Below, piece after piece: positions 1 to 6,551 of a stretch of DNA of 17,903 bases (position 1 is the stretch's first letter; each line of letters opens with the position of its first letter). The notes under the pieces were generated by a model. That model was given only the letters and a program-made list of their open reading frames with translations. It was not told the DNA's origin and searched no databases. Origin of the DNA: an uncultured Sphingomonadales bacterium (GTDB lineage Bacteria; Pseudomonadota; Alphaproteobacteria; Sphingomonadales; Sphingomonadaceae); the NCBI GenBank assembly GCA_937898525.1, contig CALCBC010000124.1:1-17903 (forward strand), read 5' to 3'. The position numbers and the translations under genes are program-made.

Positions 1-187
1 AGACCGCGATGTCGGGATCGAGCAGCGAGCCGATCCAGGCGAACGGGAACACGAAGCCGTGCCACAGGCCGGCCCAGAAGCCTGGCGTGTCGGCGGCATG
101 CGCGACCCCCTCGGGAACCTGCCGCGCGCAGGCGGCGAGGAGCAGCAGCAGGCCGACTGTGGCAGCGGTGCGAAGCGATCGAGCCAT
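1..187 (-). CDS. Small predicted lipoprotein, N-terminal part (cut by window edge)
   Basis: The ATG is at 187-185 on the minus strand, and 62 codons are visible before the window ends. The first 20 residues form a lipoprotein signal: a basic N-terminus (MARSLRT), a Leu-rich core and the lipobox LAAC, with Cys20 as the lipidation site. After cleavage comes a short linker and then GFWAGLWHGFVFPFAWIGSLL, an aromatic-rich stretch. I recall this from a family of roughly 100-residue bacterial lipoproteins of unknown function (GFWxGLWHGxxxPFxxIGSL). A purine-rich AGGGGAGGG lies about 7 nt upstream of the ATG on the minus strand and suits a ribosome binding site. The protein is probably anchored in the inner or outer membrane. 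The function is unknown and the C-terminus is not in the window. Confidence 0.75.
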   Translation of the reverse strand, partial: MARSLRTAATVGLLLLLAACARQVPEGVAHAADTPGFWAGLWHGFVFPFAWIGSLLDPDIAV

Positions 188-690
188 GCGGCGCCCTCCC
201 CTCTCGTAGCGAGGAAGATGGACCATGGCTCGCCCCGGCGCAATCCTCACGCGCAGGCAGGTCATCGGCACCAACGCCGCGAGGGTGCGCGGCCCTTTCA
301 GGACGCGAAAGGGAGGATGGCGCCTGGCGCTCCTGCGCGGCCGCGAAGCGTTGCCGGGCGTCGGCCTCGGTCGCGTCGCGGCGAAGGCGACGGGCGATCG
401 GCCGCGCCGGCGAGGCGCGGGCGCAGGCTTTCATGTCCGGGGCGCCCTCACCCCTCCCACTCCGGGGGAGAGGGACTGGGGGCTCTTGTCCCGCTCCCAC
501 CGGCGACGATGAGCGCCGCGCGTGAGAAAGGGTCGGCGCCACGGTCCTGTGTAGCATCGACGGAGCCGAGATGTGCTCGAACCGTGTCCGATCCTGAGCA
601 GCTTTCGCGTCCGCGCATCGGAGTTCGGGGCATCCATTTGCCGCGCGGTGCGTTGGAGGTGCAACGGCCCTGATGAACAGAGGAGCCCCC
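188..690. other. Gene-free stretch between two divergent small genes
   Basis: No reading frame here looks like a protein: the ORFs are Arg/Pro/Ala-rich translations of GC-rich DNA. Visible structure is limited. A 7-bp hairpin (CCCTTTC 293-299, GAAAGGG 307-313) has a 7-nt loop. At about 446-478 a run of the type CCCTCACCCCTCCCACTCCG followed by GGGGGAGAGGGAC resembles the short dispersed C/G-rich intergenic repeats found in many proteobacteria. No tRNA or recognisable RNA was seen. The 3' end (679-690) carries the ribosome binding site of the next gene. Confidence 0.5.
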
Positions 691-1014
691 GTGGACACCG
701 TCGCACCCTATCAGCCGCTGCTGTGGATCTCGGCGCTGGTGTTCCTGCTGACGGCGGGCTGGCTGATCGCCAACCTCGGGGCGGCGGTGGCGCTGTTCGC
801 GCGGCGCGGGCCGCAGCATGGGCACCTCCAGGCCGACGGCCGCGGACGGGGCCGGCGGGCGCCGCGGTGGACGGTCGTGCTGGCGCTGGCGCTGCACGTC
901 GCGAGCATCGCCGGGATCGTCTATGCGGTGGCCGCGGCGACCTGGCAGACGACCGACACCGCGCCGGGGCGCGAGGGCCTGCCCGGCGAGATGGAGCCGC
1001 TGCCCGACAACTGA
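691..1014 (+). CDS. Small two-helix membrane protein, function unknown
   Basis: The gene encodes 107 residues from a GTG at 691. That start has an AGAGGAG ribosome binding site at 679-685 with 5 nt spacing. The ATG at 673 in the same frame lies upstream of this site and has no such signal, so GTG is preferred. Two hydrophobic segments are visible, at about residues 10-36 (LLWISALVFLLTAGWLIANL) and 59-84 (WTVVLALALHVASIAGIVYA). They are joined by a short basic linker (HLQADGRGRGRRAPR), which the positive-inside rule would place in the cytoplasm. A short acidic tail follows the second helix. I recognise no family. The gene is convergent with the DUF6624 gene, and the stops are 30 bp apart. Confidence 0.7.
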   Translation: MDTVAPYQPLLWISALVFLLTAGWLIANLGAAVALFARRGPQHGHLQADGRGRGRRAPRWTVVLALALHVASIAGIVYAVAAATWQTTDTAPGREGLPGEMEPLPDN

Positions 1015-1044
1015 CGCGCGATCGCCGGCTCGTCCGGGTTGACC

Positions 1045-2034
1045 CTAGCAGGGCCCCCGAGCGTTCATCTCGGCGACATAGTCCGCCAGCGGGACCATCC
1101 CCACCGCGGCACGCCAAGCGTCGACCTGCTCGGCGTCTTCGATCTGCAACGCCTCACGCGATCCGCCGCGGCAGCTCAACTGCGTGCCGTAGCGCTGAGT
1201 GCCTGAAAGCTTGAGCGACACCCGATCGGACAGAATCGCGAAGTTGGCCGCGTGCGCCTCCCCGGTCGCAGCCAACGGTTCCATCAGCTGGAGCGCATGG
1301 AGCTGGAAGGCGGGATCCATATCGGCGTGCTGGGCGATGAGCCAGGCGGCGTTCGCGCTCCGTGGCCCCACTTCGGAAACGGTCGGCCAGCCATGTTCGG
1401 CCACGTGCGCCTTGAGCCACTCCGTGTTGTCAAGGTCGAGCGCCATGACTGCGTCGGTCATCAGGTCTCTCAGCACGGCGTTTTCGGCATCGCTGACGTC
1501 GGCGAAAGGTCCTTCACGCCGCCACACGAGCACCAGAGAGTTGCGCAGGAGCTGATCGCCGAACCTGCGCGCCAGCAACTGCTCGCCGAGCGTCTGGGCG
1601 TTCGACGCGGCGACGCGGCGCGCCTGATCGGCTGCCGCCATGTAGCTGGCGAACACCGGCGCGACTCGTGCGCTCGCCGCCTCGAGCTGCTCGAAGTCCG
1701 CGAAAGCCTCGAGCCTGGGCGGGAAGGCCTCGCGGCACAGCTGCGACCCGCCATAGGTCATCTCATCGTCCGGCAAGACTTCGCCGAGCGCGGCCACTTC
1801 CGCCCTTGCCGCCGTGCGGGCCTCGGCGAAGCAGGCGTCGCGCCAGGCGACGATCGATTGGTATGCGGCCTTGTCTTCGGGGCCGGCCTCGGCGAAGGCG
1901 CCGCGCGCCCATCCGTAGTCGCCGGCCCGCAACGCGCCGTCCTCGACATAGGGAGCGAGCGCGGCAGGAGGCTCGGCGGCGAGGACCGGCGTGGCCGACA
2001 GCAGCGCAGCGCCCAGGAAAGCGAAACCCTTCAT
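1045..2034 (-). CDS. Secreted DUF6624-like protein
   Basis: The gene encodes 329 residues from the ATG at 2034. A minus-strand GGAGG about 7 nt upstream supports this start over a longer one at 2103. Residues 1-20 (MKGFAFLGAALLSATPVLAA) are a Sec signal peptide with an AxA-type cleavage site, so the product is exported to the periplasm. Residues 190-320 carry features I associate with DUF6624: HGWPTVSEVG, AAWLIAQHADMDPAFQ, an acidic/aliphatic helix, LSDRVSLK, RYGTQL and a terminal VDAWRAAVGMVPLADYV. The region 21-190 is Ala- and charge-rich with conserved-looking cysteines (Cys68, Cys100), and I cannot assign it. The function is unknown. The gene lies downstream of nrdA on the same strand, but 121 bp and a strong hairpin separate them, so co-transcription is doubtful. 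Confidence 0.8.
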   Translation of the reverse strand: MKGFAFLGAALLSATPVLAAEPPAALAPYVEDGALRAGDYGWARGAFAEAGPEDKAAYQSIVAWRDACFAEARTAARAEVAALGEVLPDDEMTYGGSQLCREAFPPRLEAFADFEQLEAASARVAPVFASYMAAADQARRVAASNAQTLGEQLLARRFGDQLLRNSLVLVWRREGPFADVSDAENAVLRDLMTDAVMALDLDNTEWLKAHVAEHGWPTVSEVGPRSANAAWLIAQHADMDPAFQLHALQLMEPLAATGEAHAANFAILSDRVSLKLSGTQRYGTQLSCRGGSREALQIEDAEQVDAWRAAVGMVPLADYVAEMNARGPC

Positions 2035-2066
2035 GGCATGCCCTCCAAGCGGACGGGCCGAACCTA

Positions 2067-2086
2067 CCGCCGCCGGCAGGCGGCGG
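2067..2086 (-). terminator. GC-rich hairpin downstream of nrdA, possible terminator
   Basis: CCGCCGCC (2067-2074) and GGCGGCGG (2079-2086) form a perfect 8-bp stem with a 4-nt loop, about 70 nt past the nrdA stop. No T-run follows on either strand, so this is a weak intrinsic terminator at best. It may instead stabilise the nrdA 3' end. Confidence 0.35.
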
Positions 2087-2155
2087 CAAGGGCGTGGCTT
2101 CATTCTGTCCTGCCGGGTGCCGCTGCAACGACCCGTTCGGCGGAACCGACGACCG

Positions 2156-4174
2156 CTACTGGCAGGCGAGGCATTCCTCGTAGTCGGTCTTCTCGCCGCC
2201 GAGGTCGTATTTCGGCAGCTCGGCGGTGTTGTCGGCCTCGACCCCGCCGGCGAACCCGGCGCGCTGCACCGACTTCGAGCGCAGGTAGTAGAGCGACTTG
2301 ATGCCCTTCTCCCACGCCTGGAAGTGCAGCATCATCAGGTCCCACTTGTCGACGTCGGCGGGGATGAACAGGTTCAGGCTCTGCGCCTGGTCGATGTAGG
2401 GTGCGCGGTCGGCGGCGAATTCGAGCAGCCAGCGCTGGTCGATCTCGAAGCTGGTCTTGAACACCGCCTTTTCCTCGGGCGTGAGGAAGTCGAGGTGCTG
2501 GACCGAGCCGCCCTTCTCGAGGATCGAGTTCCACACCGCGGTCGAATCCTTCGACTTCGCCTTGAGCAGCTTCTCGAGATAGGGGTTCTTGACCACGAAG
2601 CTGCCGGACAGCGTCTTGTGGGTGTAGATGTTGGCCGGGATCGGCTCGATGCAGGCGCTGGTGCCGCCGCAGATGATGCTGATCGAGGCGGTCGGGGCGA
2701 TCGCCATCTTGCAGCTGAACCGCTCCATCACGCCCATTTCCTCGGCGTCGGGGCAGGCGCCGCGCTCTTCGGCGAGGACCATCGAGGCCTCGTTGGCCTT
2801 GGCGCTGATATGCTGGAACATCTTGAGGTTCCACACCTTGGCCATCGGGCTCTCGAAGCCGATGCCCTTCGACTGCAGGAACGAGTGGAAGCCCATCACG
2901 CCCATGCCGACCGAGCGCTCGCGGCTGGCCGAGTACTTGGCGCGGGCCATCTCGTCGGGCGCGCGGTCGATGTAGTCCTGCAGCACGTTGTCGAGGAAGC
3001 GCATGACGTCCTCGATGAAGCGCTTGTCGGTGTTCCACTCGTCCCACTTCTCGAGGTTGAGCGAGCTGAGGCAGCAGACCGCGGTGCGATCGTTGCCGAG
3101 GTGGTCGCGACCGGTCGGCAGGGTGATTTCCGAGCACAGGTTGGAGGTCGAGACCTTGAGGCCGAGCTCGCGCTGGTGCTTCGGCATCATCCGGTTCACC
3201 GTGTCGGAGAACACGATGTAGGGCTCGCCGGTGGCGAGACGGGTCTCGACCAGCTTCTGGAACAGCGAGCGCGCGTCGACCTTGCCGCGGACCGAGCCGT
3301 CCTTCGGGCTCTTGAGCTCCCACTCGGTGCCGTCGCGCACGGCTTCCATGAACGCGTCGCTGACGAGCACACCGTGGTGCAGGTTGAGCGCCTTGCGGTT
3401 GAAGTCGCCCGAGGGTTTGCGGATCTCGAGGAACTCCTCGATCTCGGGGTGCGAGATGTCGAGATAGCAGGCGGCCGAGCCCCGCCGCAGCGAGCCCTGG
3501 CTGATCGCCAGAGTCAGGCTGTCCATCACGCGCACGAACGGAATGATGCCGCTGGTCTTGCCGTTGAGGCCGACCGGCTCGCCGATCCCGCGCACGTTGC
3601 CCCAGTAAGTGCCGATGCCGCCGCCGCGGCTGGCCAGCCAGACGTTCTCGTTCCAGGTGCCGACGATGCCCTCGAGGCTGTCGTCGACCGAGTTGAGGTA
3701 GCACGAAATCGGCAACCCGCGGTTGGTGCCGCCGTTCGACAGCACCGGGGTCGCCGGCATGAACCACAGCTTGGAGATGTAGTCGTAGAGCCGCTGCGCG
3801 TGCTCGGCGTCGTCGGCGTAGCAGTCCGCGACGCGGGCGAAGAGGTCCTGGAAGCTCTCGCCGGGGAGCAGGTAGCGGTCGGTCAGCGTCTCCTTGCCGA
3901 ACTCGGTCAGCAGGTCGTCGCGCGACGGATCGGTCTTGATCGCGAAACGCCGCGGCCTGATCGACTTCGAATCGGCCTCGGCGGCGGACGCGGCCCTGGC
4001 CGCCTCGGCCATCGCGCCGGCGGCCGCCTCGGCCACCAGCGCTTCGCTGCCCTGGTCCTTCCTGTCCATCGTCAGTGCCTTGCCGTTCTTCTTCGCCGGG
4101 GCTTCCGCGTCGAGCGTGGCTGCATGACCGTTGTCGAGTTCCATCGCCGCTTCGTCCCCGTTGCGAAATTCCAT
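2156..4174 (-). CDS. nrdA: Ribonucleoside-diphosphate reductase, large (alpha) subunit, class I
   Basis: This subunit reduces ribonucleoside diphosphates to deoxyribonucleotides in the cytoplasm, using a radical delivered by the NrdB subunit. There are 672 residues from the ATG at 4174. The active-site pieces are all visible: Cys158 (PISCYLNS, the E. coli C225 position), SNLCSE at 344-349 with the thiyl Cys347, Asn345 and Glu349, Cys367 (AVCCLS, the C462 position), the radical-transfer pair Tyr629/Tyr630 (SLYYLRS), and a C-terminal CLAC redox pair (668-671). Residues 1-70 are an Ala/Glu/Lys-rich, low-complexity extension. No N-terminal ATP-cone precedes the barrel, so activity control may sit elsewhere, for example in NrdB as in some subclasses. 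No nrdB lies next to it in this window. The start could also be the Met at residue 11. The family call is very secure. Confidence 0.97.
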   Translation of the reverse strand: MEFRNGDEAAMELDNGHAATLDAEAPAKKNGKALTMDRKDQGSEALVAEAAAGAMAEAARAASAAEADSKSIRPRRFAIKTDPSRDDLLTEFGKETLTDRYLLPGESFQDLFARVADCYADDAEHAQRLYDYISKLWFMPATPVLSNGGTNRGLPISCYLNSVDDSLEGIVGTWNENVWLASRGGGIGTYWGNVRGIGEPVGLNGKTSGIIPFVRVMDSLTLAISQGSLRRGSAACYLDISHPEIEEFLEIRKPSGDFNRKALNLHHGVLVSDAFMEAVRDGTEWELKSPKDGSVRGKVDARSLFQKLVETRLATGEPYIVFSDTVNRMMPKHQRELGLKVSTSNLCSEITLPTGRDHLGNDRTAVCCLSSLNLEKWDEWNTDKRFIEDVMRFLDNVLQDYIDRAPDEMARAKYSASRERSVGMGVMGFHSFLQSKGIGFESPMAKVWNLKMFQHISAKANEASMVLAEERGACPDAEEMGVMERFSCKMAIAPTASISIICGGTSACIEPIPANIYTHKTLSGSFVVKNPYLEKLLKAKSKDSTAVWNSILEKGGSVQHLDFLTPEEKAVFKTSFEIDQRWLLEFAADRAPYIDQAQSLNLFIPADVDKWDLMMLHFQAWEKGIKSLYYLRSKSVQRAGFAGGVEADNTAELPKYDLGGEKTDYEECLACQ

Positions 4175-4224
4175 TGCCTGCCGCCCCCGATCGCTCTCGT
4201 CCGAATGCCGGACTGGTGTTCGAT

Positions 4225-4239
4225 GTTCCGCATGTGTTC
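4225..4239. promoter_or_regulatory. Candidate LexA (SOS) box upstream of nrdA
   Basis: GTTC-CGCATGT-GTTC matches the direct-repeat LexA box GTTC-N7-GTTC described for alphaproteobacteria. A further GTTC sits at 4218-4221. The box lies 50 bp before the nrdA start codon. A match of this kind is expected by chance about once per 30-40 kb on two strands, so its position, not its mere presence, makes it interesting. Confidence 0.45.
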
Positions 4240-4385
4240 GAATCGGCGGGCGCATTCCAGCCTACCAATCCGCATGCGGCAGCGGGGAAAAACTTATCCC
4301 CCGCCATGCTCCGGCCGGGCCTTGCGCGGGGTGCCTGCGGCCTTGCGAATCCGGGTGACGGCGCGTGTTGGGCGCGGTCATGCGG

Positions 4386-4414
4386 AATCTAGGTCTTGTG
4401 GGTACCCTCAGCAA
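4386..4414 (-). promoter_or_regulatory. Candidate sigma70 promoter of nrdA
   Basis: On the minus strand, TTGCTG (4414-4409) is followed after exactly 17 nt by TAGATT (4391-4386). Transcription would begin near 4380, leaving a leader of about 205 nt before nrdA. The spacer contains CCACAAGA (minus strand), the mirror of TCTTGTGG just upstream of the -35. The half-sites resemble those of NrdR boxes as I remember them. Confidence 0.45.
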
Positions 4415-4427
4415 CCCGACCACAAGA
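4394..4427. repeat. 8-bp inverted repeat around the nrdA promoter (possible NrdR half-sites)
   Basis: TCTTGTGG (4394-4401) and CCACAAGA (4420-4427) are perfect inverted copies with an 18-nt spacer. One copy lies inside the promoter spacer and the other upstream of the -35. If each is the better half of a 16-bp NrdR box (4386-4401 and 4420-4435), the box centres are 34 bp apart, about three helical turns. The outer halves match poorly, so the NrdR assignment is tentative. Confidence 0.35.
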
Positions 4428-4561
4428 TTTATGAATCGGAGGCGAATCGCGATCAAGAGGGTTAAGCGCGGATTAAGCCGCGCGAGAGCCCCTGAAAGCC
4501 GGTGTGTCGCCCCGCCAATACACCGCGACGCGCGGGCAAAGCATCACTCGCGCGCTGCGCA

Positions 4562-4578
4562 AGAGTCAAAATGACTCT
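4562..4578. promoter_or_regulatory. Perfect palindrome, possible operator
   Basis: AGAGTCAAAATGACTCT has 7-bp perfect arms (4562-4568, 4572-4578) around AAA. It lies 76 bp before the peptidase start. No T-run follows on either strand, so it is unlikely to be a terminator. The regulator is unknown. Confidence 0.35.
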
Positions 4579-4597
4579 GTCGAAAAAAATCTGTGCG

Positions 4598-4634
4598 TTG
4601 CGCGGCCGTGAATCATCGGAATCGGGCCGCGCAA
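4598..4634. repeat. 10-bp inverted repeat just before the S41 peptidase gene
   Basis: TTGCGCGGCC (4598-4607) and GGCCGCGCAA (4625-4634) are perfect inverted copies with a 17-nt loop, ending 19 bp before the ATG. AATTTTG follows the right arm, giving a weak terminator look on the plus strand. An operator role is equally possible. Confidence 0.35.
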
Positions 4635-4653
4635 TTTTGTGCTAGCAACGCGC

Positions 4654-5805
4654 ATGGCCCGCATTCGATTGCTCGCCGCCCTGCTGCTCGCACCGCTGCT
4701 CGTCGGCGCCGGCGAGGTGCTCCCCGAGCCCGATTACGCGAGCGACGCACGCGCGATCGAACGGGTCGTCGAGGACAACTACGCCTACCTCGAGCGGTTC
4801 GAGGACGGGCGCATGCCGCTGAGCGACAAGCTGCGCGCCGAGGCCGAGGCGGTCGACAGCCGAGAGGCGCTGATCCGCTATGCCGAACGCGCGCTGGCGA
4901 CGCTCGCCGACCACCACGCGATCACCGCCAGCTCGCTGGCCGACAGCTGGGCGCTGGTGCCGAGCTACGCGGACCTGTGGGTTGAGCCCGATTTCACGAT
5001 CGGCGCAGTACGCGAGAACTCGCCGGCCGAACGCGCGGGGATCCGGCAGGGCGACCGCCTGGTGGCCGTCGCCGGCGAACCGGTAACCGAAGCGGTCGCG
5101 GCTTTCTGGAGCGACCTCGGCCTGGCGGTGACCCCGGAACGCGCCGGCTACGCCGCGAGAGTCCTCGCCGCCGGGCGGCGCAACGCGGCGCGGCGCCTGA
5201 CGGTGGCCGGCCCCGGCGGACCGCGCGAGCTGACGCTCGACAGCCTCTATGCAGCGCGGCCCGAAGGCCGCGATCCGCTGACGGTCGGCGAGGCGGCGGA
5301 CGTGCTGACGATCCGGTTCAACGATTCGCTCGGCGACGGCGCGACGATCGCGGCGTTCGATGCGGCGATGCGGCAGGCCCGGCCGGGACAACCGGTGGTG
5401 CTCGACCTTCGCGACACCCCGAGCGGCGGCAACACCACCGTCGCAAGGGCGATCATGGGCTGGTTCGTCGACCGGCCGACCGGCTACCAGATGCATTCGC
5501 TGCCGGCCGAGGAGCGCGAGTTCGGAATTCCGCGCCAGTGGATCGAGCAGGTCCTGCCCCGCCCGGGCATGCACCACGACGGGCCGGCGATCGTGAAGGT
5601 CGGGCGCTGGACCGGCTCGATGGGCGAAGGGCTCGCGCTCGGCCTCGACGCGATGGGCGCGCGGGTCGAGGGCGGACCGATGGCCGGGCTGCTCGGCGCG
5701 GTCTACGACTTCCCGCTGGAGAATTCCGGGCTGGTGCTGAAGCTGCCTGCCGAAAAGCTGTTCCACATCGACGGTACGCCGCGCGAGGCCTTCAACCCGC
5801 GCTGA
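4654..5805 (+). CDS. Exported S41-family (C-terminal processing/tricorn-like) peptidase
   Basis: The gene encodes 383 residues from the ATG at 4654. Residues 1-19 (MARIRLLAALLLAPLLVGA) form a signal peptide, so the enzyme acts in the periplasm. Residues 85-90 (ADHHAI) sit where S41 proteins carry a DxHT-like motif. A PDZ-like segment is at about 112-145 (FTIGAVRENSPAERAGIRQGDRLVAV). The S41 core is at about 215-383, with VVLDLRDTPSGGNT (248-261) and the likely nucleophile Ser322 in WTGSMGEGLALGLDA. The general base is not clear, so the type (Ser/Lys or tricorn-like Ser/His) is open. Likely role: degradation or processing of periplasmic proteins. There is no ribosome binding site. A TAGCAA element ends 5 nt before the ATG, which suggests a leaderless message. 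The isoaspartate methyltransferase gene follows after 37 bp. Confidence 0.85.
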   Translation: MARIRLLAALLLAPLLVGAGEVLPEPDYASDARAIERVVEDNYAYLERFEDGRMPLSDKLRAEAEAVDSREALIRYAERALATLADHHAITASSLADSWALVPSYADLWVEPDFTIGAVRENSPAERAGIRQGDRLVAVAGEPVTEAVAAFWSDLGLAVTPERAGYAARVLAAGRRNAARRLTVAGPGGPRELTLDSLYAARPEGRDPLTVGEAADVLTIRFNDSLGDGATIAAFDAAMRQARPGQPVVLDLRDTPSGGNTTVARAIMGWFVDRPTGYQMHSLPAEEREFGIPRQWIEQVLPRPGMHHDGPAIVKVGRWTGSMGEGLALGLDAMGARVEGGPMAGLLGAVYDFPLENSGLVLKLPAEKLFHIDGTPREAFNPR

Positions 5806-5842
5806 CCCGGAACCATGTTGCGCGAGGCAGCTTGGAGAATCG

Positions 5843-6517
5843 ATGAAACCCCTGACCGAAGAGCACCTGGCGATCTTCCGCCGGCACATGGTCGAGATCA
5901 TCGAGATGCATTTCGACCTCGCCAGCGACGAACTCGGCGGGCGCACGCTCGACCCGGCGCTGAAGCGGGCGCTGCTCGAAGTGCCGCGGCACCTATTCGT
6001 GCCGCTGCAACTGGCGACCGCCGCGTATCAGGACACCCCGCTGCCGATCGGGTTCGACAAGACGCTGTCGCAGCCGTTCATCGGCGCGCTGATGCTCGAC
6101 CTGCTCGAGCTGACACCGGGAACGCGCGTGCTCGAGGTGGGCACCGGGCTCGGCTACCAGGCCGCGGTGATGGCCGAGATGGGCGCCGAAGTATTCAGCG
6201 TCGAAGTGGTCGAGGAATTCGCCGAAGCGGCAAGACAGCGCTTCCAGGCGCTCGGCTACGCGGTCGAGGTGCGCATCGGCGACGGCACGCGCGGGTGGGA
6301 GGAGCACGCACCGTTCGACGCGATGCTGGTCACCGCGGCCGCCCCCGAGCCGCCGGAGAAGCTGCTCGACCAGCTCGCCCCGGGCGGGCGCATGGTGATC
6401 CCGCTCGGCGGCGGCGACGTGCAGCAGCTGAGCGTGGTCGAGAAGACCATCGACGGGCTCGTCGCGACCCGTGCGCTGATGCCGGTGCGGTTCACGCGGC
6501 TCGAGCTCGCCGGGTAG
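5843..6517 (+). CDS. pcm: Protein-L-isoaspartate O-methyltransferase
   Basis: The gene encodes 224 residues from the ATG at 5843, which has a TTGGAGA ribosome binding site upstream. The enzyme transfers a methyl group from S-adenosylmethionine to L-isoaspartyl residues in aged proteins, starting their repair in the cytoplasm. Family motifs are in order: PRHLFVP (48-54), AYQDTPLPIGFDKTLSQPFI (61-80, the PCMT substrate-side signature with SQP), the SAM-binding motif I VLEVGTGLGYQAAVMAEMGA (96-115), FSVEVVEEFAEAA with the acidic ribose-binding residue (118-130), and LAPGGRMVIPLG (178-189). The length is typical. The gene follows the S41 peptidase gene at 37 bp and may be cotranscribed, which would pair damage repair with proteolysis. 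That pairing is an inference. Confidence 0.93.
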   Translation: MKPLTEEHLAIFRRHMVEIIEMHFDLASDELGGRTLDPALKRALLEVPRHLFVPLQLATAAYQDTPLPIGFDKTLSQPFIGALMLDLLELTPGTRVLEVGTGLGYQAAVMAEMGAEVFSVEVVEEFAEAARQRFQALGYAVEVRIGDGTRGWEEHAPFDAMLVTAAAPEPPEKLLDQLAPGGRMVIPLGGGDVQQLSVVEKTIDGLVATRALMPVRFTRLELAG

Positions 6518-6539
6518 GGTAATTCGGCGGGCGTTCGGC

Positions 6540-6545
6540 TAGCGT
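6540..6545 (+). promoter_or_regulatory. -10-like element abutting the HTH/VOC gene
   Basis: TAGCGT lies 6 nt before the ATG at 6552, inside GCTAGC, the same hexamer that precedes the S41 peptidase gene. The geometry would put the transcription start at the start codon. No good -35 (TTG) is seen at 17-18 nt, so the support is weaker than for the other sites. Confidence 0.3.
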
Positions 6546-6551
6546 GGCGGC

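Larger units (their letters stand above)
4175..4653. other. Divergent regulatory region between nrdA and the S41 peptidase gene
   Basis: No gene is visible in these 479 bp, but the region is dense in dyads. From left to right: a GTTC-N7-GTTC box (4225-4239); GCGGGGA/TCCCCCGC arms around an AT-rich loop at 4282-4304; the nrdA promoter candidate (4386-4414), in which TCTTGTGG (4394-4401) is mirrored by CCACAAGA (4420-4427); a 17-bp palindrome at 4562-4578; and 10-bp arms at 4598-4607/4625-4634, just before the peptidase start. The more important sites are listed separately. Confidence 0.6.

Noticed and set aside
225..512. 95-codon open frame in the gene-free stretch
   Set aside because: It is Arg-rich and without similarity. 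Its FHVRGALTPPTPGERDW part is the kind of translation that C/G-rich intergenic repeats give. No ribosome binding site is seen.
673..690. ATG at 673 as the start of the two-helix membrane protein
   Set aside because: The AGAGGAG ribosome binding site lies after this ATG and is correctly spaced for the GTG at 691.
1991..4465. Open frame of 824 codons on the plus strand opposite nrdA
   Set aside because: It is the antisense shadow of nrdA in GC-rich DNA. Its translation has no domain, and it is rich in Leu/Val/Glu/Asp/His/Arg as mirror frames are.
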